Assembly: GCA_025356015.1 (NCBI GenBank)
Contig: JANXYO010000118.1
Location: 1 to 49,392 of the forward strand
DNA length: 49,392 nucleotides
Source: Spirochaetaceae bacterium
GTDB lineage: Bacteria > Spirochaetota > Spirochaetia > Treponematales > Rectinemataceae
Direction: 5' to 3'
Notes under the pieces: model-generated
The model's input: the letters and a program-made list of their open reading frames with translations, nothing else
Told to the model about the DNA's origin: nothing
Databases searched by the model: none
Shown: positions 22,913-34,147 of the stretch, one piece after another
Numbering within the stretch: position 1 is the stretch's first letter
Layout: the number at the start of each line of letters is the position of its first letter
Translations under genes and position numbers: made by a program

Positions 22913-24781
22913 ATGGATTTCGACGACCAGAACCCAAAACCCCCGAGGAAGCCGGGCAGTCCCGAGGGCCCCGCGCGCGGAAGCAAGGCGGCACTCGCGC
23001 TTTTTCTTTCCCTTGGCGTGCTCTTCTCCGCCCTTTTCCTGTTCAATGAGCGGAACGACGCGACCGAAATCCCTTACTCGGCCTTTCTTACCTACCTCGA
23101 CCAGGGCAATGTCGACGCGGTCAAGATCGTCGACCAGTTCGAGATCCAGGGCACGCTGAAGGGCAAGACCGGGGCCCAGGCCCTGTTCAAGACCAACATC
23201 CCCTATGTCGACTTAGAGCTCCTCAAGCAGCTTCGCGACAAGCAGGTCAAGATCACCGGCTCGGTCAAGGGCACGAGCCCCCTGCAGATCCTCGCCGAGT
23301 TCGCTCCATGGATCTTCGGCTTTGTCATAATCTGGTTCATGCTCAGGCAGATGCAGGGCAACAACAAGGCCTTCACCTTCGGCAAGAGCAAGGCGAAGCG
23401 CTATGTCGAACCTGCGAAGAAGACGACCTTCGCCGACGTCGCCGGCCAGAAGGAGGCGAAGTACGAGCTCCTCGAGGTGGTCGACTACCTCAAGAACCCC
23501 GGCAAGTTCGTGAAGATGGGCGCTAGGATACCCAAGGGCGTCCTCCTCGTCGGCATGCCTGGCACGGGCAAGACCCTCCTCGCCAAGGCGGTTGCCGGCG
23601 AGGCCAATGTGCCTTTCTTCCACATGTCGGGCTCGGATTTCGTCGAGATGTTCGTCGGCGTCGGCGCGAGCCGGGTGCGCGACCTCTTCGACCAAGGCAG
23701 GCGAAGCGCCCCCTGCATCATATTCATCGACGAGCTTGATGCCGTGGGCCGCACACGCGGGGCGGGCTACGGCGGCGGACACGATGAGAGGGAACAGACC
23801 CTCAACCAGATGCTTGTCGAGATGGACGGCTTTGACACGAAGGATGGGGTCATAATCCTGGCCGCGACAAACCGCCCCGATGTCCTCGATCCCGCCCTCC
23901 TGCGGCCCGGCCGCTTCGACCGCCAGGTCGTCGTCGCGATGCCAGATGTTCAGGAAAGGACAGACATCCTCGCGATCCACATGCTCAAGATCCCCGTGGA
24001 TGAGAATGTCGATGTCACTCGCATAGCCAGAGCCACCCCGGGAACCTCGGGTGCCGACCTCGCCAACCTGGTGAACGAGGCCGCCCTCTTCGCGATCAGG
24101 CAGAACCGGGTCAATGTGGAGATGCAGGACTTCGAGGAAGCGCGGGACAAGATCCTCATGGGGGTCGCGCGCACGAGCCTGATCATCACCGACGAGGAGA
24201 AGCGCGCGACGGCCGTGCATGAGGCCGGCCACGCCCTGCTCCACTACCACCTCAAGTACTCCGATCCCCTGCACAAGGTCACCGTCGTGCCGCGTGGGAG
24301 GGCCCTCGGCCTTGCCCTCTCGATCCCCGAGAAGGATGTCTATTCGCGGGCGAGGTCATGGCTCGAAGACCGCATAGCGATCATGTACGGCGGCTATTCC
24401 GCTGAGATGCTCTTCTATGGCGAGACGACGACGGGCACTGCCCAGGACATACGCCAGGCCACCGACCTCGCCAGGAAGATGGTCTGCGAGTGGGGCATGA
24501 CCGATTCCCTCGGCCCCATGGCATACGGCCAGGAAGAGGAACCCATCTTCATCGGCAAGGAGATAGCCCAGCACAAGGACTACTCCGAGGACACCGCGAG
24601 GCGCATCGACGCCGCGATCAAGGAAATCCTCCAGGCGGCACTTGTCAGGGTGACCGGCATCCTCACCGAGCACCGCGACCAGCTTGGGAAGCTGGCCGAT
24701 GAGCTCGTGGCACGTGAGACCCTCGATGACAACGATGTGCGGGCCCTCATCGGCCTGCCGCCGAGGGAAGGGAAGGTCTAG
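22913..24781 (+). CDS. ftsH: ATP-dependent zinc metalloprotease FtsH
   Basis: 622 residues, membrane-anchored AAA+ protease that removes damaged membrane and regulatory proteins. Two membrane helices (about 25-44 and 130-147) flank a periplasmic domain. The AAA module has Walker A GMPGTGKT (about 214-221), Walker [13 protein letters not shown], and the second region of homology [20 protein letters not shown]. The zinc site is H436EAGH440. The length and order are typical. AGGAG lies twelve bases before the ATG, a long spacing. The next gene begins four bases after the stop. Confidence 0.96.
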   Translation: MDFDDQNPKPPRKPGSPEGPARGSKAALALFLSLGVLFSALFLFNERNDATEIPYSAFLTYLDQGNVDAVKIVDQFEIQGTLKGKTGAQALFKTNIPYVDLELLKQLRDKQVKITGSVKGTSPLQILAEFAPWIFGFVIIWFMLRQMQGNNKAFTFGKSKAKRYVEPAKKTTFADVAGQKEAKYELLEVVDYLKNPGKFVKMGARIPKGVLLVGMPGTGKTLLAKAVAGEANVPFFHMSGSDFVEMFVGVGASRVRDLFDQGRRSAPCIIFIDELDAVGRTRGAGYGGGHDEREQTLNQMLVEMDGFDTKDGVIILAATNRPDVLDPALLRPGRFDRQVVVAMPDVQERTDILAIHMLKIPVDENVDVTRIARATPGTSGADLANLVNEAALFAIRQNRVNVEMQDFEEARDKILMGVARTSLIITDEEKRATAVHEAGHALLHYHLKYSDPLHKVTVVPRGRALGLALSIPEKDVYSRARSWLEDRIAIMYGGYSAEMLFYGETTTGTAQDIRQATDLARKMVCEWGMTDSLGPMAYGQEEEPIFIGKEIAQHKDYSEDTARRIDAAIKEILQAALVRVTGILTEHRDQLGKLADELVARETLDDNDVRALIGLPPREGKV

Positions 24782-24785
24782 CACG

Positions 24786-26738
24786 ATGAGCCGGGGCACG
24801 CGGATATCGGTCTCCATCCTCGTCCCCCTCATCGGCCTGCTCACGCTCGCGAGCGCGCAAACGCAGGCGCCTTCCCTGGCACGCTCATGGTTCGAGGAGG
24901 CAAGGCTCCTCGCCTCGGCGGGCGACTGGGGAGGGGCCAGGGCCCTTCTCGCCGAGGGCATTGGCCTGGACCCCTCAGACTCGGATTCCCTCTATCTCGA
25001 GGCCCTTTCCTCGTCCAAGACGGGGCAGCCTGGGATCGATACCCTCGCCCAGGTCGATGCCGCCATCGCCTCGGCCAGGTTCAGCTACTATCGCGAGGAC
25101 GAGGCACGGGCTCTTCGGGCCGAGCTCCTCGTGCGCTCACGCCGCTGGCGCGAGGCCCTGTCCACCCTCGCATCGATACGGACCGCGGCGCCCTCCGACC
25201 TCGCCTGGATCCGGGCGCGAGCCTTGCTCGGGCTTGGCGACAGGCCGCTCTTTGAGTCCCAGCTCTCGGCCGCACTGCGGCAGTTCCCCGATGAGCCGCG
25301 TTTTGCCAGGCTCTTCCTCGAGCGCGGGGCAAAAGGAGTACCTTCGGATTCAGCGAGGGCGATCGGCGTGTCGATACTTGGACGGCTTTCGCTCTACGCG
25401 GAGACCGATCCAGAAATCCGGGTCCTCGCCGCCCCCATCATGCCCGGTCCCGAGGCGCGTAGGGACGCTGTCCTGGCCTTCAGGTCAATGGGAGGCAAGA
25501 GCGCGGCCGCCACCCTGCGCGCCCTCGAATACGGCATCATTGACGCCAGGACTGCCGGAGCGGAGCTGGTTTCGCATTCTTATCCGCTCTGGGCCGCCGA
25601 TTTCAACGAGGCATGGTCCCTCGCGGGCAGCGATGCCGGCAGGGTGGAGATCGCTGCCGCCCTGCGCTCCTTTGACGGACAGATCGAGGCAGACCGCGAT
25701 GGTGACGGCCTTGCCGAGGAATGGACCCAATTGGTGAAGGGACGGCCAGTCGAATGGAGAAGGGACCAGGCCCAGGACGGCTCGGTGCGCGTGCGCGTCT
25801 CCTTCGCGGCTGGCTCACCCAGCTCCTTCGAGATCGATAGGGGCGACAGGGTCCTCAAAGGGAGCTATTCGGCCTGGCCATCCTGCTCCGATCTGAGTTT
25901 CTCCGCGCCGGCAATGGCGATGGATGAGGGCCCCGTAGCCGCGGCTTCCGCGGCCGCAGCCGCCTCCACCCTCGTGAGGACCTATCTTTTCGGCCCCGAA
26001 GGCTTCAGCTACTCGCCAATTCTGGTTCCAGGCGATGACGGCTCCGGTAGGCCGGAACTCCTGCCCGCGCCCGCATCGGTAGAGCCGCCCCTCGAAAGGA
26101 CAGCGGCCTCCCTCGCCGTCGCGGTCAGGGAGAAGGTCTCGGGCTCAGATGAGGAGACGATCACGCGGCTCCAGGACGGGGTGCCTGTCTCGAGGGAGAG
26201 CTACCGCAAGGGGAGGCTCCTCGCGTCGCTTTCCTACGACAAGGGCAGACCCACGACGGAGCGAGTCGATGCCGACGGGGATGGGAACTTCGAGACCGAG
26301 CGCATCTACGACTGGGATGGCTCGGGCTATTCTGTTGCCTGGGTGCGGATGGACACGAACGCCGACGGCCGATTCGACTACCGCGAGCAGACGCGTTTCC
26401 CCTTCAGGAAGGAATGGGACTTCGGGGGCAGGAGCGGCACCGATGCCCTGCAATACCAGCTTCCGGATGGTTCGATCCGCAGGGAATTCTCCTCGAGGCT
26501 GGACGGGGAGTTCGACGAGGTGCTCATCATCTCGGGTGGCCACCTCGTGTCATTGATCCGGAACGGCAAGACCCCGGCCCTCGTCCCCGACACGAATCCG
26601 GCCGTCTTGTGGATCGGGAAGAAGCCTTTCGACATTGGCAGTAACCTGCCTGCGGGCGAAGGGGTTTTCAACCGCATGGGTTTCAGATTCAGGATAGTGA
26701 AGGCTGGCGATTCCAGCTTCGCGGAAATCATACCTTAA
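24786..26738 (+). CDS. exported protein with TPR-like N-terminus and EF-hand-type loops, function unknown
   Basis: 650 residues; no named family recognised. A signal peptide (ISVSILVPLIGLLTLASAQT) predicts export. Residues ~30-200 are helical with TPR spacing (FEEARLLASAGDWGGARALL, then the next repeat). Three Asp-rich loops look like calcium sites: DRDGDG at 303, DADGDG at 495, and DTNADGRFDYRE at 523-534, which fits the full 12-residue EF-hand loop. Regions after 440 carry repeated strand pairs of the form ERIYDWDGSGYSVAW. It starts four bases after ftsH and lies 15 bases before a protease lipoprotein, so the two may work together outside the inner membrane. This is an inference from position. 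Confidence 0.7.
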   Translation: MSRGTRISVSILVPLIGLLTLASAQTQAPSLARSWFEEARLLASAGDWGGARALLAEGIGLDPSDSDSLYLEALSSSKTGQPGIDTLAQVDAAIASARFSYYREDEARALRAELLVRSRRWREALSTLASIRTAAPSDLAWIRARALLGLGDRPLFESQLSAALRQFPDEPRFARLFLERGAKGVPSDSARAIGVSILGRLSLYAETDPEIRVLAAPIMPGPEARRDAVLAFRSMGGKSAAATLRALEYGIIDARTAGAELVSHSYPLWAADFNEAWSLAGSDAGRVEIAAALRSFDGQIEADRDGDGLAEEWTQLVKGRPVEWRRDQAQDGSVRVRVSFAAGSPSSFEIDRGDRVLKGSYSAWPSCSDLSFSAPAMAMDEGPVAAASAAAAASTLVRTYLFGPEGFSYSPILVPGDDGSGRPELLPAPASVEPPLERTAASLAVAVREKVSGSDEETITRLQDGVPVSRESYRKGRLLASLSYDKGRPTTERVDADGDGNFETERIYDWDGSGYSVAWVRMDTNADGRFDYREQTRFPFRKEWDFGGRSGTDALQYQLPDGSIRREFSSRLDGEFDEVLIISGGHLVSLIRNGKTPALVPDTNPAVLWIGKKPFDIGSNLPAGEGVFNRMGFRFRIVKAGDSSFAEIIP

Positions 26739-26753
26739 AGAGGCGGTTGCACG

Positions 26754-28655
26754 ATGACCCGAGTGATGCCCAGACCCGCGGCAGCCAGACTCTCCCTTGC
26801 TGTCTGCGCTGTGGCGGGCCTGCTCCTGCTCATGACCTGCGCGGCCGCGCCAAAGCCGGCTGTCCAATACGCGACTCCCTACGCAGACCTGAAGCTCCAA
26901 CAGCTGAAGGACCTGTTCGCCACCGACCCCGCCCGAGCGATCGAGGCGGGAGTCGAACTCCTCGCCGCTCCGGCATCCGGCGCCCCGGGACCCTCGCGGG
27001 AAGAGCTTGTCTCCGTCACCGCCTTGGCCATCGCCAAGCTCGGATCGGAGTACCAGACCGCCCTTGCCGCCCAGGACTGGCACGGCGCCCTGTCCCTCTG
27101 GCTTAGCCTCCGTGCCGTGAGCGCCGATCCGCGTCTTGCGGATATTGTCGCCCGTGACCACGCTCTTGGCGACATTGCCACAGAGCCGTCACGGGAGGCG
27201 GAGTTCCTCGAGAAGGACGCGGAGGCCTTTTTTTCAAAGGGACTTGTCACCGCCGCCCTCATCCAGTACCGCGCTGCCCTCGACGCCGGACTGGCCGCCT
27301 CGAAGACCTTCTCAAGAGAGGCTCTGGCAAAATGGACCGGCCGCGCTCTCGCGGCCCGGGACAGGGTGACGCTCGAGCGCATCTCCAGGGAGCTCAAGGC
27401 GCGGGCCGAGGGGCTTCCTCCTGCGGCTCTCGAGTTCCTCGCCTCAAAGGATCCCCTCTCCTCGATGCGCAAGGGAGTGGTGACGCTCAACATCGACAAG
27501 GGCATCAAGATCGAACAGGGAATGGGCCTTCCCGACCGCATCCTCGGCTCGGGCTTCTACATCGACGCTGGCGGCTATCTGATCACCAACTACCACGTCA
27601 TCGAGAGCGAGGTCGACCCCAAATACAAAGGCTATTCGAAGCTGACAGTCCGTCCCGCCGATTCCCCCGAGCTCCGCCTGCCCGCCAAGGTCGTGGGCTG
27701 GGACAAGCTTCTGGACATCGCCCTCGTGAAGGTGACAGGCAGTCCCGAGTACGTCTTCTCCCTCGGTGACGGAACCGACCTCATCCCGGGCCAGAGGATC
27801 TATGCGATAGGTTCCCCCGCTGGCCTCGAGAACACCATAACCTCGGGCATAGTGAGCGCCGTGGGCCGCAGGATCCTCCAGACCGGGGACATAGTCCAGG
27901 TCGATGCCGCCCTCAACCCCGGCAATTCCGGAGGTCCCCTCGTTGATGAGGCCGGCATCGCATCGGGTGTCGTTTTCGCTGGCCTGCCCCAGTTCCAGAA
28001 TCTCAATTTCGCGATTCCCGCGAGCTGGGTCTCCCGCATCCTTCCCGATCTCTTCAGAGGCGGAGAGCTCAAGCGCGCGTGGCTCGGCCTCGCTCTCGCC
28101 GAATCGCGGGACCCAAGCACCGAGGAAAAGCCAGGCCTTGAGGTGGTGTATCGCCATCCCCAGGCAAACGCGGGCATCGAGCGCGGAGACTGGCTTCTCG
28201 GCCTCGACGGCGAGGCGCTCAAGAAGGTGCCACCGGCACAAGGCATAATGCTGAGGCGGAGCCCAGGAAGCCTTGCCCTCGTGGAATTTAGCCATAACGG
28301 GACGACCCTCAGAGTCGTCCGCTATCTCGGGGAGCGGCCATTCATTCCGCTTGAGAGCGCGGCCGCGACAGAACGTCACGACCTTGTCTTTCCCGCCCTG
28401 TTCGGGATGGCAGTAAACCAAATCCCAGGGAGCCTATTCGAGCCCGAGGCCTATACGATCTCCAGGGTCTGGCCCGGAACGGTGGCCGACGAGGCTGGGC
28501 TTTCGGAGAACGATCCCTTCGTGCTCAGGCGCTTCCTCATAGAAAGGGAACAGCATGCCGCGATCATCCAGATCGACGTGAAGAAGCGAAAGGCGGGCTT
28601 TCTGGAGAGCATAATCCAGATCCCGGCTGCCCTGGATATCCCGGACTTCCTTTAG
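26754..28655 (+). CDS. HtrA/DegP-type trypsin-like serine protease, predicted lipoprotein
   Basis: 633 residues. The N-terminus has a long hydrophobic segment ending in a lipobox (LMTC). Residues 35-240 are helical repeats. The chymotrypsin-like domain follows with the catalytic triad His281 (LITNYHVIES), Asp321 (LLDIALVKV) and Ser392 (NPGNSGGP). Two PDZ-like regions follow (RAWLGLALAES to GDWLLGLDGEAL, and ISRVWPGTVADEAGLSENDP). Family members degrade or chaperone misfolded envelope proteins. The helical N-terminal half is unusual for DegP. It probably belongs to the same transcription unit as ftsH and the EF-hand protein, an envelope quality-control grouping. Confidence 0.88.
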   Translation: MTRVMPRPAAARLSLAVCAVAGLLLLMTCAAAPKPAVQYATPYADLKLQQLKDLFATDPARAIEAGVELLAAPASGAPGPSREELVSVTALAIAKLGSEYQTALAAQDWHGALSLWLSLRAVSADPRLADIVARDHALGDIATEPSREAEFLEKDAEAFFSKGLVTAALIQYRAALDAGLAASKTFSREALAKWTGRALAARDRVTLERISRELKARAEGLPPAALEFLASKDPLSSMRKGVVTLNIDKGIKIEQGMGLPDRILGSGFYIDAGGYLITNYHVIESEVDPKYKGYSKLTVRPADSPELRLPAKVVGWDKLLDIALVKVTGSPEYVFSLGDGTDLIPGQRIYAIGSPAGLENTITSGIVSAVGRRILQTGDIVQVDAALNPGNSGGPLVDEAGIASGVVFAGLPQFQNLNFAIPASWVSRILPDLFRGGELKRAWLGLALAESRDPSTEEKPGLEVVYRHPQANAGIERGDWLLGLDGEALKKVPPAQGIMLRRSPGSLALVEFSHNGTTLRVVRYLGERPFIPLESAAATERHDLVFPALFGMAVNQIPGSLFEPEAYTISRVWPGTVADEAGLSENDPFVLRRFLIEREQHAAIIQIDVKKRKAGFLESIIQIPAALDIPDFL

Positions 28656-28692
28656 GCGGCGGCGCGGGGTGGCCGCCTCTAGCCCCCATCCC

Positions 28693-28720
28693 TTGCTTTT
28701 TGGGCGTCTGGACTTATAGT
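28693..28720 (+). promoter_or_regulatory. candidate promoter of the chemotaxis operon
   Basis: TTGCTT (28693-28698), a 16-base spacer, then TATAGT (28715-28720). The -35 is weak, and I see no sigma28-type element. A GC hairpin (AGGCGGC/GCCGCCT) just upstream, after the protease stop, may end the previous transcript. Confidence 0.4.
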
Positions 28721-28743
28721 AGAGAGACATGGGGGCATGACCA

Positions 28744-29067
28744 ATGGAGCAGAACTCTTCGAGGCGAACCCTAAAGCTCGCGGGCGCGCTGAACATCGAA
28801 CGTGCCTCGTCCTTGAAGGCCGAGCTGGCTGCCGCCTTGTCGGCTTCCAGCGAGGTCTTCGCCGACCTCTCCGCGATAGAGGACCTCGACCTCGCCTGCC
28901 TCCAGGTCTTCTACGCCGCGCATAAACAGGCACTGGCAAGGGGCAAGATATTCCATTTTACCGGATCTGTCCCCGGCCGCGTCGTGCGGCGCTTGTCTGC
29001 GAGCGGCTTCCTCCGTGGAAGCCCGGACACTGCGGAGGACTTCGAGGCCTCCCTGGCCGATTTCTAA
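28744..29067 (+). CDS. STAS-domain protein, anti-sigma-factor-antagonist type, chemotaxis-linked
   Basis: 107 residues forming one STAS domain (LKLAGALNIERASSLKAEL, VFADLSAIEDLDLACLQVFY, GKIFHFTGSVPGRVVRRL). In SpoIIAA-like proteins the loop carries a phosphorylated Ser (DSSG); here it reads DLAC, so phospho-switching by a serine kinase seems absent. It opens the che operon, 19 bases before cheA. GGGGG lies eight bases before the ATG. An in-frame mini-reading frame (ATG GGG GCA TGA, 28729-28740) sits just upstream. Its role in chemotaxis is inferred from position. Confidence 0.85.
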   Translation: MEQNSSRRTLKLAGALNIERASSLKAELAAALSASSEVFADLSAIEDLDLACLQVFYAAHKQALARGKIFHFTGSVPGRVVRRLSASGFLRGSPDTAEDFEASLADF

Positions 29068-29086
29068 AGCCGGGAGGCAGGTCTCG

Positions 29087-31243
29087 ATGATCGACAAATT
29101 CAAATCGGCGTTCAAGGAAGAGGCTTTCGAGCTTCTCTCGAATCTTGAGGATATTTTCCTCGAGCTCGAGTCCCATCCCCTCGACCTCGAGCTCATCAAT
29201 GCCGCCTTCCGCGCGATCCACACGGTCAAGGGTTCCTCTGGCATGTTCGGCTACGATACCATCTCGGCCTTCACCCATGAGGTCGAAACCGCGCTCGACC
29301 ACTGCAGGGACGGGACGCTGTCCGTCACAACTGAGTTGATTGGCCTGACCCTTAAGGCGCGAGACCATATCAGGCGGCTCCTCGATTTCGAGGAGCCGGT
29401 GCCGGGTGAAATCATCGCCGAAGGAGAGGCCCTCCTCGCGCGGCTTCTCGCCTACATCGCCAAGGCCGGGCCTGAGGCCATGGCCTCCGCGCCTGCCGCC
29501 ACCGCCGCCACCCCAAATGGGAAGGAGGCCAGCGCGAAGAAGGCCGGCAATGCGCCTGCGCCGGTTCCCGGCGAGAGCGAGACCTACAGGGTCAGGTTCA
29601 GGCCCAAGAGCGGGATATTCAGGGACGGAACAAAGGTCCTCAACCTCCTGGAGGAGATATCGGGACTCGGGCAAGCCGAGAACTACCCCGACACTTCGAT
29701 GATCCCCGAGCTCGACTCCCTTGATCCAGAGAGCTGCTATTGCACCTGGGACTCTGTCCTGACGACGACCGGGGGCGAGAACGAAATACACGATGTCTTC
29801 ATCTTTGTCGCTGACCAGGCCGAAATAGGCATCGAGCGCATCGACATTGCGTCGAGAATCAACCCCGGAGCGGGCACGAAGCGCCTTGGCGAGATCCTCG
29901 TGGAGCGCGGCGCTGTCAGCGGGGAAGCCCTCCGGGAAGCCCTCAGCTCGCAAAAACGTCTCGGCGAGGTCCTTGTCGAGAAACACATCGTCTCGAAGCC
30001 CCAGATCGAGTCTGCCCTCATGGAGCAGGAGCACCTCAAGAAGGTCCACGAGCGGGGGGAGGGCGTCGCCGCGACCATCCGCGTCGCGAGCGACAAGCTC
30101 GACGCCCTGGTCGATCTCGTGGGTGAACTCGTTACCCTCCAGGCCCGGCTCCAGCAGACTGCCCTCGGCCTCAAGGACGCCGCGATTTCGTCGATAACCG
30201 AGCAGTTCGAGCGCCTCATCTCGCAGCTCCGCGACAACACGATGAGCATCCGCATGCTTCCCATCGGGAGCACCTTCAACAAGTTCAGGCGGGTGGTCAG
30301 GGATCTTTCTTCCGAGCTCGGCAAGGAGGCCGAGCTCGTCGCCGAGGGCGCCGACACCGAACTCGACAAGACGGTGATAGAGCGCCTCGGGGACCCCTTG
30401 GTCCACATCATCCGCAACTCCCTCGACCACGGCATAGAGCTGCCCGAGGCGAGGGAGAAGGCCGGGAAGAGCCGCATGGGCACCATAAAGCTGGCGGCGA
30501 AACATTCCGGCGCCTCTGTCCTGATCCAGGTATCCGATGACGGAAGGGGCCTCGATCGCGACGCGATCAGGAACAAGGCGATAGAGAGGGGACTCCTCCA
30601 GCCCGGGCAGGAGCTCCAGGACAAGGAGCTCTACAACCTCATCTTCGAGCCCAATTTCTCGACGGCAAAGGTCATAACCACCGTCTCGGGCCGCGGCGTC
30701 GGCATGGACGTGGTGAAGCGCGAGATCGACCTTCTGGGGGGCTCAGTCCAGCTGGACACGGCGCGTGGCAAGGGCATGACGGTCACCCTCAAGATACCCC
30801 TCACCCTCGCCATCATAGACGGGCTCCTCGTCCGCATCGACCGCGAATTCTTTGTCATACCCCTTTCCTCGGTCGATGGCTGCATCGAGATGACGAAGAC
30901 AGAACTCAGCACCCGGGGAGAGCGCAGGATCATAGAATACCGCGGGGAGCTTGTCCCCTATGTTTCACTCAGGAAGCACTTCGACTCATCGGGAGAGGAA
31001 CCTGGCATCGAGCAGATCGTCATAGCAACCGCCCATGACGCCCGGGTCGGCTTCGTCGTCGACCAGGTCGTGGGCGACTACCAGACGGTGATAAAGCCCC
31101 TGGGGCGCATGTTCCGAGACGTCGAGGGCATCTCCGGAGCGACGATCCTCGGCGACGGGACCGTCGCCCTCGTGCTTGACGTGAACCGCCTCGCCAGCAT
31201 GGTCCAGCGAGAGGCTGGAAGAAAACTCGCCGCAGGGGCCTAG
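29087..31243 (+). CDS. cheA: chemotaxis histidine kinase CheA
   Basis: 718 residues. An N-terminal Hpt domain has phospho-acceptor His45 in AIHTVKGSSGMFG. A middle domain (YRVRFRPKSGIFRDGTKVLN) is followed by a tandem MshEN-like pair at residues 266-314. Then come the dimerisation helices, the HATPase (HIIRNSLDHGIE, VSDDGRGLD, GRGVGMDVV) and a C-terminal CheW-like domain (VIPLSSVDGCIEM, GYDQ-type VVGDYQTVIKPLG). It phosphorylates CheY and CheB to steer flagellar motion. ATG 29087 is preferred, with GGGAGG nine bases upstream; longer in-frame starts run into the STAS gene. Confidence 0.95.
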   Translation: MIDKFKSAFKEEAFELLSNLEDIFLELESHPLDLELINAAFRAIHTVKGSSGMFGYDTISAFTHEVETALDHCRDGTLSVTTELIGLTLKARDHIRRLLDFEEPVPGEIIAEGEALLARLLAYIAKAGPEAMASAPAATAATPNGKEASAKKAGNAPAPVPGESETYRVRFRPKSGIFRDGTKVLNLLEEISGLGQAENYPDTSMIPELDSLDPESCYCTWDSVLTTTGGENEIHDVFIFVADQAEIGIERIDIASRINPGAGTKRLGEILVERGAVSGEALREALSSQKRLGEVLVEKHIVSKPQIESALMEQEHLKKVHERGEGVAATIRVASDKLDALVDLVGELVTLQARLQQTALGLKDAAISSITEQFERLISQLRDNTMSIRMLPIGSTFNKFRRVVRDLSSELGKEAELVAEGADTELDKTVIERLGDPLVHIIRNSLDHGIELPEAREKAGKSRMGTIKLAAKHSGASVLIQVSDDGRGLDRDAIRNKAIERGLLQPGQELQDKELYNLIFEPNFSTAKVITTVSGRGVGMDVVKREIDLLGGSVQLDTARGKGMTVTLKIPLTLAIIDGLLVRIDREFFVIPLSSVDGCIEMTKTELSTRGERRIIEYRGELVPYVSLRKHFDSSGEEPGIEQIVIATAHDARVGFVVDQVVGDYQTVIKPLGRMFRDVEGISGATILGDGTVALVLDVNRLASMVQREAGRKLAAGA

Positions 31244-31248
31244 GCACC

Positions 31249-33233
<1,985 letters not shown>

Positions 33234-33300
33234 GGATTCAAACCCGGGGCTATGTGTCCCGGGACGAGATATGTACGGCAAGGAAAGGAAGGAGACAAGG

Positions 33301-33669
33301 ATGCCGAAGAAAATTCTGATCGTCGACGATTCTGCAGCGATAAGGCAGAGCATATCGTTCATCCTCCAGCAGGAGGGCTACGAGACCCTTGAGGCGACCG
33401 ATGGCCTCGAGGCCCTCAAGGTTCTCGAGAGCGGGCCCACGCTCGACCTGATCATCACGGACGTGAACATGCCCAATCTCGACGGCATAGGCTTCATCAA
33501 GAAGGCCAGGGAGCTGACGCCCTTCAAGTTCACACCCATCCTGGTCCTGACCACCGAGTCCCAGGGCTCCAAGATGAACGAAGGCAAGGAAGCGGGGGCG
33601 ACTGGCTGGATAGTCAAACCCTTCAATGCCGACAAGCTCCTGGGCATCGTGAAGAAAGTCGCCGAGTGA
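33301..33669 (+). CDS. cheY: chemotaxis response regulator CheY
   Basis: 122 residues, single receiver domain: acidic pair DD9-10, phospho-acceptor Asp54 (IITDVNMPNLDG), switch Thr in LVLTTES, and the conserved Lys in WIVKPF. Phospho-CheY changes flagellar motor rotation. ATG 33301 has AAGGAG upstream. The 67-base gap after cheB contains a CCCGGG-N9-CCCGGG repeat (33243-33263) that could form an intercistronic hairpin. Confidence 0.93.
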   Translation: MPKKILIVDDSAAIRQSISFILQQEGYETLEATDGLEALKVLESGPTLDLIITDVNMPNLDGIGFIKKARELTPFKFTPILVLTTESQGSKMNEGKEAGATGWIVKPFNADKLLGIVKKVAE

Positions 33670-33682
33670 GCGCCTGAAAACC

Positions 33683-34147
33683 ATGGAAAGCGAGCAGAGC
33701 GGGCGCTATCTCGCATTCGATCTCGGGGGCAGGCTCTATGCGATCGAGGTGGAGCGGGTCGAGGTGGTGCTCGAGTCAGCCGCGATCACCCGCGTGCCCA
33801 GGGCCCAGAGCCATCTGCGCGGGGTGATAAACTACCGGGGCGCCGTCATCCCCGTCGTCGATCTCAGGATCCGTTTTGGGGAAGGCGAGACGGCGACGGG
33901 CGAGGGGACCAGCATCGTGGTCCTGCAGGTCAGCTATGGCGGCGAAAAGGTGACCATAGGCATGCTCGCAGATTCCGTGCGCGAGGTCATCGACATGCAA
34001 ATCGATGCGATCGAGGACGCGCCAAGGATCGGCAGCAGGATCGATGACTCGCTCATCTCCGGCGTCGGCGAGTACAACGGGGACTTCATAGTGCTTCTCG
34101 ACATCGACGAGGCCTTCAAGGCCGAGGCTTCGGCCGAGGCCCGATGA
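33683..34147 (+). CDS. cheW: chemotaxis coupling protein CheW
   Basis: 154 residues. A CheW/SH3-like fold: YLAFDLGGRLYAIEVERVEVV, ITRVPRAQSHLRGVINYRG, VIPVVDLRIRFG and VREVIDM. It couples receptors to CheA. It begins 13 bases after cheY and its stop overlaps the next gene by four bases (ATGA). Confidence 0.94.
   Translation: MESEQSGRYLAFDLGGRLYAIEVERVEVVLESAAITRVPRAQSHLRGVINYRGAVIPVVDLRIRFGEGETATGEGTSIVVLQVSYGGEKVTIGMLADSVREVIDMQIDAIEDAPRIGSRIDDSLISGVGEYNGDFIVLLDIDEAFKAEASAEAR

Noticed and set aside
28958-30505. A 515-codon open frame antisense to the STAS and cheA genes
   Set aside because: CheA motifs on the plus strand are unambiguous, and the antisense frame runs across the gap between the two genes without a start signal.
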